From the NCBI GenBank assembly GCA_002295885.1, contig DBGM01000022.1, positions 12,320-26,627 on the forward strand: a stretch of 14,308 bases of DNA, given 5' to 3'. The position numbers were made by a program, and so were the translations under genes. Positions 1 to 7,376 of the stretch are shown here, in pieces. Within the stretch, counting starts at the first letter, position 1, and each line of letters opens with the position of its first letter. This DNA comes from Phycisphaerales bacterium UBA854. GTDB lineage: Bacteria; Planctomycetota; Phycisphaerae; Phycisphaerales; SM1A02. The notes under the pieces are model-generated. The model worked only from the letters and a program-made list of their open reading frames with translations. It was not told where the DNA came from and ran no database searches.

Positions 1-2640
1 GGGCGGGACCGGAGGATTGGGCGGTCCGGGGGGCTGCGGCGGATCGGGAGGAATGGGAGGCTCGGGTGGGTCGGGACTGGACTGCTGGACCGCCTCGAGC
101 ACCAGCACGACGGTGTCGAAGTAGAAGTCCTGCATCTCGAGCGGGACGTTCTGCCACCACACGAAGTCCTCCAGCGTGGTGCTCTCGTCCGGTGAATCGT
201 TGACGGAGGAGAACCAGGGGGTTCCGCCGTCCCCCACCGTGGTGGGTGCACTGGTGAAGCTGATGCTGCCTCCGGCGACGAAGTTCACGACGAAGCTTTC
301 GACGTCGAAGCCCAGGTACGTCAGGATATCCAGCGGTTCGCGAAGGAAGATGGAGATCATCGGCGAATCGACCAGCAGGTTTCCGAACGTGGAGACGTCG
401 TTGAGGGTGATCTCCCCGTTGATCGCCCGCAGTGTGAGATCGCCCAGCTGCGTGAACTTGTGGTTCTTTCCGATGTAGATCCCGCCGTTCTCGGATTGGA
501 TCTCGAGGTTTTCGGACAGGCCGATGATGTCCGCGAACGCCGTCTGCCGGCCCTCGAAGTTGTTCAGGAAGATGTCTTCGCGGGCCCGGACCAGATCACC
601 CGACAGGATGATGAGTCCGTCCTCCGTCGTCAGTTCCATCGCGTTCAGTGGATTGACGGCTCCGATGTCGCCGTTGATCCAGACGTTGCCGGTCTGGGCG
701 TTGGCGACGAATTGTCCCACCCCCGCGAAGGAGGTGTCGATGCTTCCGTCGACGTACACGCTGCCGCCCACGGAACGCATGAGGACGAAGGGCGAGCCGT
801 CGAAGAGGAGGTCTCCGGTGAGCTCGAGGCCACCGTCCTGCCAGGAGATCAGTTGTGCGGTCGCGTTGGCGACAAGGTCGCCATCGTAGGTCTGCGATCC
901 GTTCGTCCAGATGTTGATGAAGGGAAACGTCGGCGACAGGTTGATGTCGTCGGCCGCCGCGAAGACGGCGTCGCCGTCGATGTCCAGCAGGCTGGTCCGG
1001 ATGCTCACGGATCCGTTTCCATCGGTTCCGGCGCGGGCCGTGAGGTCCTGCAGGCCGGTGATGGCGGCGTCGAAGTCGATGTTGCGTCCGGCGCGGAGGG
1101 TCGCGTCGTGTCGGTTGCCGCCCCCGTTGAGGCCGAACCCGTCGAGGATCCTGAGCGTTCCTGTGGTGGCTTCGAGCGTCAGGTCGCCGTCGAGCGGATT
1201 CAGGATCTGGGCTCCGATCTGCGATTCGCAGTTGATGGCTCCCACCAGCAGATCGGAGAAGGAGGCCTGGGACATGTCGGCGGCTTCCAGGTCGCTCAAT
1301 GCATAGCCGGTGGTGGATCCCCGCACCTCGAAGTTGCCACCGCGGGCCGTGGCCGAGAAGGAGCCGTCGCCCGTGCGGCCTCCGACCTTCGTGTTGGCCC
1401 GGTAGAACAGTCGTTCTCCGGACACGCTGATGTTCCCGCCGTTCTGCCCGAACAGCGACGAGGCGATGGTGGTCACGGACGAACCCGGATGGAAATAGGT
1501 GGTACCGAAGGAGGTGTCGACATCGATGTCGCCCGCGGTGCCGTTCATCGAGTCTGCCGAGAGAATGGCGGAGGATCCGAAGAACGTGTTGCAGACACCG
1601 TTGATGTCGATGGAGCCGGCCGCGTCGGCACCGAACTGCTCCTCGTCCGCGGCGACGAGTCCGTTGATCACGACGGCATCGGCGCCGATGGTGATCGACC
1701 CCGTCGACGATCCGACGGTGGCGGCCTGCACGCGTGATCCGGCCTGGTTGTAGATCGATCCCCCGGCGGCGGCGAGCTCGATGGACCCTCCGTCGGCCTC
1801 GATGCGGGCGGTGCTGGTGTTGAGGATTCCGATGCCGCAGAGATCGCCCGAGTTGAGGGTGATCTGTCCTCCGGCCTGTCCGGTGGCGATCGTTCCCTCG
1901 TTCATGATCGAGACCAGCCCGGTGGTGCTGGGATCGTTCACGCCCGCCGTGGGGTTGGATGCGTCCATGTCCTGACCGTCGATGCGGAGGTGGATGCGAT
2001 CGCCGAGCCGGCTGATCATCACCTCGTTCTCGCCGGTGGCCATGGAGACGATCGGGGCTTCGATGACCGCACCCTCGCGGACGTGGATCGCGCGGTGGGC
2101 CCGGCCGCCGATGAAGTGGAGTTCGTCTGCATTGAAGGACGATCCGGTCTGGAACTCGATCCGATCCGTTAGGGAGAGATTGGTGAACCGGTCGATCCCG
2201 CCGAGGAAGTCCGCGTCGGACATGCTGCCGGTGGCGGCGTACAGCCGTCCGGCGTTCATCATGGAGTTCGCGCCGAAGGTGATGCCGTTGCGATTGACGA
2301 TGTAGACCTGCCCGTTGGCGGTCATGAGTCCGTTCAGAAAGGATGAGGCGTTGCCGGTGACCCGATTCAGGACCCGCCAGTTCGAGAGCATGTCGAAGTG
2401 GAGCTGTTCACCGGCTCCGATGCCGAAATGATCCCAGTTGATGATGACGTTCGACGACCCGAGGTTCACGGTCATGTTCGGGCCGTAGTTGATCGTGGCG
2501 CTTCCGTGGGTCACCACCCCGCCGGAGGGGTTCGCATCGACGGATGCGGTGAGCAGGCACAGCAGCAGTCCGGAAACGGCGAAGCCGCTCCGGACGATCC
2601 TGATTGCGCAATGACGTACGGCAGGTACCAGTCTCTTCAT
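1..2640 (-). CDS. Two-partner secretion exoprotein (TpsA), filamentous haemagglutinin-type; 3' end beyond the window
   Basis: The frame is open without a stop for 880 codons from ATG 2640 to the window edge, so the protein is C-terminally incomplete. Residues 1-36 form a signal peptide (basic start, hydrophobic GLLLCLLTA, cleavage near VDA|NPSG). Residues 38 to about 250 match the TPS/haemagglutination-activity domain: a Gly/Asn-rich start (GVVTHGSATINYG) and the VYIVNRNGITFGAN signature near 112-125, equivalent to the NPNGI motif of FhaB/HMW1-type proteins. The rest is rich in short G/N/D-containing strands (GSVYVDGSI, GNVWINGDI), typical of a secreted right-handed beta-helix. From about residue 855 it becomes proline-rich (PPIPPDPP, then PPxPP units) up to the edge. 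A purine-rich GGGAAGGGAAG lies just upstream of the ATG. The gene follows its presumed transporter (stop 2819) on the same strand. Family knowledge says such proteins are exported through TpsB and act at the cell surface; the actual ligand (adhesin or other) cannot be read from the sequence. Confidence 0.88.
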   Translation of the reverse strand, partial: MKRLVPAVRHCAIRIVRSGFAVSGLLLCLLTASVDANPSGGVVTHGSATINYGPNMTVNLGSSNVIINWDHFGIGAGEQLHFDMLSNWRVLNRVTGNASSFLNGLMTANGQVYIVNRNGITFGANSMMNAGRLYAATGSMSDADFLGGIDRFTNLSLTDRIEFQTGSSFNADELHFIGGRAHRAIHVREGAVIEAPIVSMATGENEVMISRLGDRIHLRIDGQDMDASNPTAGVNDPSTTGLVSIMNEGTIATGQAGGQITLNSGDLCGIGILNTSTARIEADGGSIELAAAGGSIYNQAGSRVQAATVGSSTGSITIGADAVVINGLVAADEEQFGADAAGSIDINGVCNTFFGSSAILSADSMNGTAGDIDVDTSFGTTYFHPGSSVTTIASSLFGQNGGNISVSGERLFYRANTKVGGRTGDGSFSATARGGNFEVRGSTTGYALSDLEAADMSQASFSDLLVGAINCESQIGAQILNPLDGDLTLEATTGTLRILDGFGLNGGGNRHDATLRAGRNIDFDAAITGLQDLTARAGTDGNGSVSIRTSLLDIDGDAVFAAADDINLSPTFPFINIWTNGSQTYDGDLVANATAQLISWQDGGLELTGDLLFDGSPFVLMRSVGGSVYVDGSIDTSFAGVGQFVANAQTGNVWINGDIGAVNPLNAMELTTEDGLIILSGDLVRAREDIFLNNFEGRQTAFADIIGLSENLEIQSENGGIYIGKNHKFTQLGDLTLRAINGEITLNDVSTFGNLLVDSPMISIFLREPLDILTYLGFDVESFVVNFVAGGSISFTSAPTTVGDGGTPWFSSVNDSPDESTTLEDFVWWQNVPLEMQDFYFDTVVLVLEAVQQSSPDPPEPPIPPDPPQPPGPPNPPVPP

Positions 2641-2773
2641 CGTGCTTCCCTTCCCTTGACGGGTGTCTCTCGATCGCCTCCGCACCGCCCGAAGGCGAGT
2701 GCAGTGCGACGTTTCAAGATATCACGAGCCGCTTTGCGTTGCCCTTGATTTACCGTGATTTGGGGTCTGATAA

Positions 2774-2813
2774 CCGATCGTGGCCGTGTAAACGGTGCAT
2801 CCCGCACGATCGG
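2774..2813. repeat. Inverted repeat between the transporter and exoprotein genes
   Basis: CCGATCGTG (2774-2782) and CACGATCGG (2805-2813) are perfect 9-bp inverted arms. A small inner hairpin, CCGT-GTAA-ACGG (2784-2795), sits in the loop. In the minus-strand transcript the structure begins 5 nt after the transporter stop codon (2821-2819). No U-run follows, so it is not a standard terminator. It could attenuate, protect an mRNA end, or bind a regulator. The rest of the 178-bp spacer (2641-2818) is less GC-rich than the flanking genes and holds no ORF I trust. Confidence 0.6.
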
Positions 2814-2818
2814 GTGGT

Positions 2819-4702
2819 TCAGAAGGTGATGGTGCCGCTGGCGTAGAGCCGTTCGTCTCCGACCTTGACGCCGGCCGCAGGCAGATCCTTCAACGGGAAC
2901 CCCCAGTCGAGCCGGAACCGGAAGTTGGTCCGGAAGAGGAATTCGAGTCCGACCCCGGCACCCATCAGCGTCTCGTCCTCCTCGAACGGGAATGCGTCCG
3001 CCGGCATCACCATGCCGTAGTCGAAGAAGCCGCAGAGGATGAGATCCCAGTCGGTTCGGCCGTAGACGTGCTGCGGTGCAGCGCGGAACTGGCCGCCGAA
3101 GAGTTCCATGGGTTCGGGATTGACGGCGAAGGCGCGGGGGATGTGGTAGCGGTATTCGGCCTTCGCCACGATCGACGAGTCGCCGGCGGCCACGGATTGG
3201 GGATAGCCGCGCACCGAGTACATGCCGCCGATCACCTGCTGGAACTGGGGCAGCAGACGGCTGCCGAACGAATACTGGCCGCCGAAGTACAGCATGATCT
3301 CGTGCGCAAGCGTCGAGGTCTCGGGTGTGTCGGGGTCCGCGAAGCCCGCGGGGTTCAGCAGCGGCTCCAGGAAGAAGTACTGCACGGCGCTCCAGTTCAG
3401 GCGGGCCCACCGGTTCGCGGTGTCCAGACGGGAACCGAGATCGAGTAGCGTGCGCTCATCGTGGCCGAGTAGGTTGAACTCGATCCCCAGCGATCCGCTG
3501 AAGTTGGACCAGTCTCCGAGGTGATCCGCCTGCAGCATGATGTAGGGAATCAGGAAGTTCGCGCTGGCCTGGGTCAGCAGGAGGTTGTTGTTGACTTCCA
3601 GGTGCTGCAGCCGGACGCCGCCGACCAGATCCAGGAAAAAGGACCCATTCTGCGCGATGTTCGTGGTGATGCTGCCGTTGATCGACCACGAGTTTCCGGT
3701 GAAGGCGTCGTCGAGCACGCCGAATTCGTCCGCGAAGAACTCGCTCCAATCGCCTCCGACGGCCCATCGGGTCCGTTCGGTGCCCGCGACCTTGGCGGTG
3801 TATTCGGCGAAGACCGCGTTGGACGAGCTGAAGTCCGAAGTGAGGTATTCGAGCGAGAAGGTGTCGTCGTTGCCGGTCAGCTGGGAGGTGAACAGGCCGT
3901 AGCGCTGCCGGAAGTACCCTTCCTGCTGGGTGCCGGTGTTCGAGAATTCCATGAACAGCGAGAGCGGCCTGGATTCCCACACCAGGAAATCGAGTCCAAC
4001 GCCTCCGGGCTGCGAAGCGGCTCCGACGGACGCTTCGACGTTGCGGCCGGGATGCCGGCTGAGGTACAGGAAGTAGTCCTCGAGATTCTTCCTCCAGAGC
4101 AGATCGCCTTCACCGTCGTCGTCCGCGGGCTTCAGCGGTGCGTTGTCGATGATGTGCCGGTGGGCCGGGTGGTTGATGCGATCCTCGTCGGGGATGCGTT
4201 CGCCGGACGCGAGCGTCCGGATCCCCTGGACCCGTCCCACGGCGATGTCGATGGTCAGACCGCGGTCGCCGGACGGTCTCAGATCTTGTCCACGCGTCTG
4301 GGGGTCGTCCGAGATCTGGTCCGGGTCGAAGGTCACGAACACCCCCATCAATCCGTCGTTGATCAGTCTCGCACTCAGTGTGGTCGAGATCGTCGCCAGA
4401 GCGGAGGAGTAGTAGGTCGCGGGACCCTCCGCATTCAGTTGCTGCAGGGTCACCATGCTGTTGGTGGTTTCCGCTCGGGGTCGGACCCAGCCGTCCGTGG
4501 TGCGGGCCAGCGCGATCGGGGTCGTGAGCATGGAGGCTTCTTCCGGCAGGTCCGGATGGTCCCATCGCCATTGGATGGAGAAGGATGACACCTCGTAGGG
4601 AAGTCCGTCGACCTCGGGATCCGGCGACACATCGGCCTTGGCAGGGAGTGTGGCGGCCATCATCGCGGCCAGACAGGCGAGGCGTCTGAGATGGATTCTC
4701 AT
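2819..4702 (-). CDS. Outer-membrane TpsB transporter, ShlB/FhaC/HecB family (Omp85 superfamily)
   Basis: The product is 627 residues. ATG 4702 is preferred over an in-frame GTG at 4723 because AGGGA lies 7 nt upstream of it and it begins directly with a signal peptide (MRIHLRRLACLAAMMAATLPAKA|D). About 35-167 (with GLMGVFVTFDPDQIS and LTIDIAVGRVQGIR) and 168-245 (LEDYFLYLSRHPGRNVEASV, LDFLVWESRPL) look like two divergent POTRA repeats. From about 247 (FMEFSNTGT) amphipathic strands make a 16-strand-type barrel. SVRGYPQS at 496-503 carries the Omp85 VRGY motif of loop L6, and the chain ends in aromatic-terminated TITF, a C-terminal beta-signal. The family moves TpsA proteins across the outer membrane, with POTRA domains binding the TPS domain. 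Its gene lies directly upstream of that of the TPS-domain protein, so they are very likely partners. No terminator is seen between the two genes. Confidence 0.92.
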   Translation of the reverse strand: MRIHLRRLACLAAMMAATLPAKADVSPDPEVDGLPYEVSSFSIQWRWDHPDLPEEASMLTTPIALARTTDGWVRPRAETTNSMVTLQQLNAEGPATYYSSALATISTTLSARLINDGLMGVFVTFDPDQISDDPQTRGQDLRPSGDRGLTIDIAVGRVQGIRTLASGERIPDEDRINHPAHRHIIDNAPLKPADDDGEGDLLWRKNLEDYFLYLSRHPGRNVEASVGAASQPGGVGLDFLVWESRPLSLFMEFSNTGTQQEGYFRQRYGLFTSQLTGNDDTFSLEYLTSDFSSSNAVFAEYTAKVAGTERTRWAVGGDWSEFFADEFGVLDDAFTGNSWSINGSITTNIAQNGSFFLDLVGGVRLQHLEVNNNLLLTQASANFLIPYIMLQADHLGDWSNFSGSLGIEFNLLGHDERTLLDLGSRLDTANRWARLNWSAVQYFFLEPLLNPAGFADPDTPETSTLAHEIMLYFGGQYSFGSRLLPQFQQVIGGMYSVRGYPQSVAAGDSSIVAKAEYRYHIPRAFAVNPEPMELFGGQFRAAPQHVYGRTDWDLILCGFFDYGMVMPADAFPFEEDETLMGAGVGLEFLFRTNFRFRLDWGFPLKDLPAAGVKVGDERLYASGTITF

Positions 4703-4996
4703 GTCGAAATCCCTGATCGTCACTGTTTGGAAGAATCGAACGTCGATCCCATAGGGTACCCCGCCGGGCCATTTCGATCGAATCCTCCATATCGGACCCT
4801 CGCATGAATCTCAGGGCCGTTTTTCAGGGTTGGTGAAAGGACTGTCCGGGGGTTCGATTGTCCTTCCTGCACACGGGACAACAAAAAACAATCAAGTCCC
4901 ACCCTCCACTGAAGTCGCCCCCGCATCAGGACGAAGTCCAGAGAAGACCTTCACCAAGCGTGAAGCAAGCTGTCTCCACCGCAAGAGGATCGAACC
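4703..4996. promoter_or_regulatory. Divergent intergenic region between the TPS operon and a small lipoprotein gene
   Basis: These 294 bp must hold promoters for both directions, but I could not find a convincing -35/-10 pair for either. Visible structure includes a perfect 10-bp palindrome TTCGATCGAA (4773-4782), a spaced inverted repeat TTGTCC-N12-GGACAA (4858-4881) followed by an A6 tract, and a hairpin CTTCAC-CAAGC-GTGAAG (4949-4965) in the likely leader of the lipoprotein gene. The hairpin's 11-bp centre-to-centre spacing would also suit a helix-turn-helix operator. Roles are inferred from position only. Confidence 0.4.
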
Positions 4997-5242
4997 ATGA
5001 ACGCACGGATGAACGGAATCGCACTCGGATGTCTCGCACTCGGCCTTCTCTCCGGCTGCACCTCGCATTCCACAAAGCCGACCCACGTGGCCCTGGCTTC
5101 GATGGACAGCCTGACGATGCACGCCGATTCGTACGATCCCCTGCTGCTCGCCTCCGGTGACAGCCTGGGCATGGAACTGCATGTCTGGCACGTGGTCAGC
5201 ACCGACCCCGATCCCGAATGGATGCTGGCGGTCGGCGACTGA
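4997..5242 (+). CDS. Small predicted lipoprotein, function unknown
   Basis: An 81-residue product starts at ATG 4997, preceded by AGAGGA with 8 nt spacing. The N-terminus is a lipoprotein signal: MNARMNGIALGCLALGLLSGC, where LSGC is the lipobox and Cys21 the predicted lipidated residue. The mature part is about 60 residues, with an acidic, Ser/Asp-rich stretch (SMDSLTMHADSYDPLLLASGDSLGMELHVWHVVSTDPDPEW), with no transmembrane segment and no motif I recognise. It is transcribed divergently from the two-partner secretion genes and ends shortly before a strong hairpin terminator, so it appears monocistronic. It should be anchored to the inner or outer membrane, facing the periplasm. The signal peptide, RBS and terminator make the gene credible despite its size; no function can be proposed. 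Confidence 0.72.
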   Translation: MNARMNGIALGCLALGLLSGCTSHSTKPTHVALASMDSLTMHADSYDPLLLASGDSLGMELHVWHVVSTDPDPEWMLAVGD

Positions 5243-5269
5243 GCAGAACGAACAACTTCTTGTGGGGGT

Positions 5270-5309
5270 GAGGCGGCATGGCCAGGCGGCGATGCCGCCT
5301 CGTCATTTT
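5270..5309 (+). terminator. Hairpin terminator between convergent genes
   Basis: GAGGCGGCAT (5270-5279) and ATGCCGCCTC (5292-5301) are perfect 10-bp arms around a 12-nt loop. They are followed by GTCATTTTC, a short T-rich tail in the plus direction. The hairpin ends the small lipoprotein transcript and lies against the stop codon (5309-5311) of the convergent gene. On the minus strand it is followed by C-rich sequence, so it would be a weaker terminator in that direction. Confidence 0.75.
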
Positions 5310-7330
5310 CAGTCGTACTGCTCGAGCAGTTGATCGATCGCTTTCTTCTCACGCTGATTCGCGGCGGTCTGGCGGATGCGGCGCAGGGTGGTACGGACCG
5401 CCTGTCGTCCGCCCGTCCGATCCAGGGCGGGGGCCAGACGCTGCATGTCTCCGCTGGGATACCGGCGACGGATGGCGTTCGTCATCAGTTCAATCGTCTC
5501 CGGATCGACTTCCTGGGCGAGGGTCGGTCCGACGAGCGACCACAGCATGTCCAGTTCCCGCTGGTTCGGCCGGACGGCATCGCGGTCCGCGAAACACACG
5601 CTCCAGGCCTCCAGGAATGCCGTCCGGTCTCCCCCCCGAAACAGCGGGGGCAGCGCGACGCGAGCGGTTTCCGGGCCTCCGGCTCCGTCCTTGACGGCCC
5701 GTGCCCAGAGATCCCGGGCCAGTCCATCGAGATTGATCAGGATGAACAGCCGGATCGTCTCGGCGAACGCGTCGTCGGACGGTGCATCCAGGGCCCGCTC
5801 CATCGCCTTCCTGGCCGCTTCGTTCAGATTCTCGGCCGATCCACCGTCGATGGGTGCGAGGGGTCGGCCCGCGTCCTTGGCGCCGCCACTGAGCATCATC
5901 GGATCACCGAAGAGATTCACCCGCCACGCGACGGACAGCGGGGCTTCGCCTTCCCAGAGCCGAACCGAAGGTCCGAGGGGGATGAGGCTGATGATTCGCC
6001 TGGCGACCTCGTAGGCCGGCCGGAAGGCACTGAGCAGCGGTTCGTGCGAGGAGGCGTAGGCCGCATAGGCCCCGTTGCGCATCCAGCGCCCGCCGATGGT
6101 GTTCGGATCATCCGGTGTCTTCATCGACCAGCTGTGGATGAGGTAGAGGAACGCGGGGCGATCCAGGACCGGAACGTCATAGGGCGAGCAGCGGTCCGGT
6201 CCGAGATCGAAGAAGTCCGCATTGCCGCTGGAGTTCATGTAGATCTGATCGGCATCGATGCCGGTCGACGTCGCGGCCTGGAACGACGATCGCGTGAGGT
6301 TCTCGTGCAGTTCGACCTCGTAGTCGTGCTGTTCGTACATGATCGCGGTGCGACCCATCTGGTACGCATCGCGGCCTTCCTCGTGCTGGTAGGAGTCTCC
6401 CAGCCACACCGTGGTGCGGGGCAGGAAGAAGCTGCACATCGCGGCGTACAGCGACGATCGCTGACTGCCGAGGATCCAGCCCGTGAAGGCCCAGCGACGC
6501 CCGTCGAGGTGGCGACCGATCACGTCGGTGATCGCCTTGGGTCCGTTCCGGATCGCCGGGGGGAGCCGATCCGGCAGCGCCCCGCCGATGTCCACGTTGG
6601 TCCGAGCGGCCATGGTCCGGCAGACGGTCAGGAAATCGAAGCGGTCTCCGACCTCCGTGTATTCGGTCCCGGACCGGCGGACCATGCGCTCGATGCGGTC
6701 CATGAGCTCGCGGGTCCGTGCATCCGAGAGGATGTCGCCCGGCTGGCCCAGATCCTCGTCGATGTAGAAGATGTCGAGGCCCCGGGCCGCGGCCAATGCG
6801 ATGCCGCCGACCCAGGCGGGATCCTTGAGAGAGGTCACGACGGCGCCCATCGGCTTGAACCCACGATCGCCCATGACGTCTGCGTACGAGACGCCGAAGG
6901 TGTTCTCCACCCGCCACGAGTTCGCCACGGTGCGATCGATCAACGTCCGGCGTGCCGTCATGTCCTCGGGCAGGGTGCCGACCGAAGCACGTCGGAAGAC
7001 CGCATCCGGCCGGTAGGCACGAATGAACATCGGAGCGTAGAAGTCGTCCTCGAAGAGGATCGGCCATTTGGCCTCCGTGCTCCATCGTGAAAGCTCGTCG
7101 ATGAATGTCGCGGCGTTGGGAACCAGCACCACCTGCTTGACGATGGGATGGGTGTTCTGCGTCACCAGCAGGGTGAGCGACTGCCGCCGTGCCCAGTGCA
7201 CGCTCTCCTCGTACGTCTTGCCCTGGGCGTCCTCGATGGTCGTGGGACCCACCTGCGCCCGGACGAAGTCTGGCGACGTCAGGGGTGCGGCGGCCAGCAG
7301 GAGCACCAGAGCGGTTCGATTCGATCGCAT
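5309..7330 (-). CDS. Secreted protein with a gingipain/C25-like (caspase-fold) domain lacking apparent catalytic residues
   Basis: The product is 673 residues with a signal peptide (MRSNRTALVLLLAAAPLTSPDFVRA|Q), so it is periplasmic or surface-exposed. The N-terminal part (30-200) alternates beta strands and helices (QVVLVPNAATFIDEL, WPILFEDDFYAPMFIRAY). The segment 280-480 recalls the end of the peptidase C25 / TIGR03790-type fold: IYMNSSGN (363-370) sits where C25 enzymes have a YxGHG-type motif, IHSWS (398-402) where the catalytic Cys loop lies, then GGRWMRNGAYAAYAS (413-427) and a terminal WRVNLFGDP (469-477), like the WxVFGDP of gingipains. The expected His and Cys are Ser and probably Ser/His here, so proteolysis is doubtful. 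Residues 490-673 are helical and charged, without a known domain. There is no Shine-Dalgarno; TACACT lies 6 nt before the ATG, suggesting a leaderless transcript. Fold assignment is by eye; function is unknown. Confidence 0.72.
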   Translation of the reverse strand: MRSNRTALVLLLAAAPLTSPDFVRAQVGPTTIEDAQGKTYEESVHWARRQSLTLLVTQNTHPIVKQVVLVPNAATFIDELSRWSTEAKWPILFEDDFYAPMFIRAYRPDAVFRRASVGTLPEDMTARRTLIDRTVANSWRVENTFGVSYADVMGDRGFKPMGAVVTSLKDPAWVGGIALAAARGLDIFYIDEDLGQPGDILSDARTRELMDRIERMVRRSGTEYTEVGDRFDFLTVCRTMAARTNVDIGGALPDRLPPAIRNGPKAITDVIGRHLDGRRWAFTGWILGSQRSSLYAAMCSFFLPRTTVWLGDSYQHEEGRDAYQMGRTAIMYEQHDYEVELHENLTRSSFQAATSTGIDADQIYMNSSGNADFFDLGPDRCSPYDVPVLDRPAFLYLIHSWSMKTPDDPNTIGGRWMRNGAYAAYASSHEPLLSAFRPAYEVARRIISLIPLGPSVRLWEGEAPLSVAWRVNLFGDPMMLSGGAKDAGRPLAPIDGGSAENLNEAARKAMERALDAPSDDAFAETIRLFILINLDGLARDLWARAVKDGAGGPETARVALPPLFRGGDRTAFLEAWSVCFADRDAVRPNQRELDMLWSLVGPTLAQEVDPETIELMTNAIRRRYPSGDMQRLAPALDRTGGRQAVRTTLRRIRQTAANQREKKAIDQLLEQYD

Positions 7331-7376
7331 ATCAACAGTGTAGGCCCAACTCGCTCACGGCAGGCCCAACCCACGT
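7331..7376. promoter_or_regulatory. Short divergent promoter region with two 9-bp direct repeats
   Basis: AGGCCCAAC occurs at 7342-7350 and again at 7362-7370, a 20-bp period (about two helical turns). Leftward, TACACT (complement of 7337-7342) would be a -10 element only 6 nt before ATG 7330. Rightward, TATGCT (7376-7381) would be a -10 element 7 nt before ATG 7389. Neither side has a recognisable -35 box or Shine-Dalgarno, which fits leaderless transcripts that need a DNA-bound activator. This is inference from position and spacing. Confidence 0.45.

Noticed and set aside
460..1737. 425-codon plus-strand frame opposite the exoprotein
   Set aside because: The minus-strand frame is open for the full 880 codons and has a signal peptide and a TPS domain; the plus frame is a compositional shadow.
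4110..4805. 231-codon minus-strand frame overlapping the start of the transporter
   Set aside because: It is a different frame of the transporter gene; Arg/Pro-rich with no family resemblance.
4735..4994. Recurring TTCGAT/ATCGAA hexamers in the divergent region as a regulon motif
   Set aside because: TCGA-containing words are very frequent across this GC-rich window, including inside genes, so the clustering is not convincing without counts.
5330..7090. 586-codon plus-strand frame opposite the C25-like gene
   Set aside because: It has no RBS, signal or motif, and is Arg/Gly/Asp-rich as expected from antisense of a GC-rich gene.
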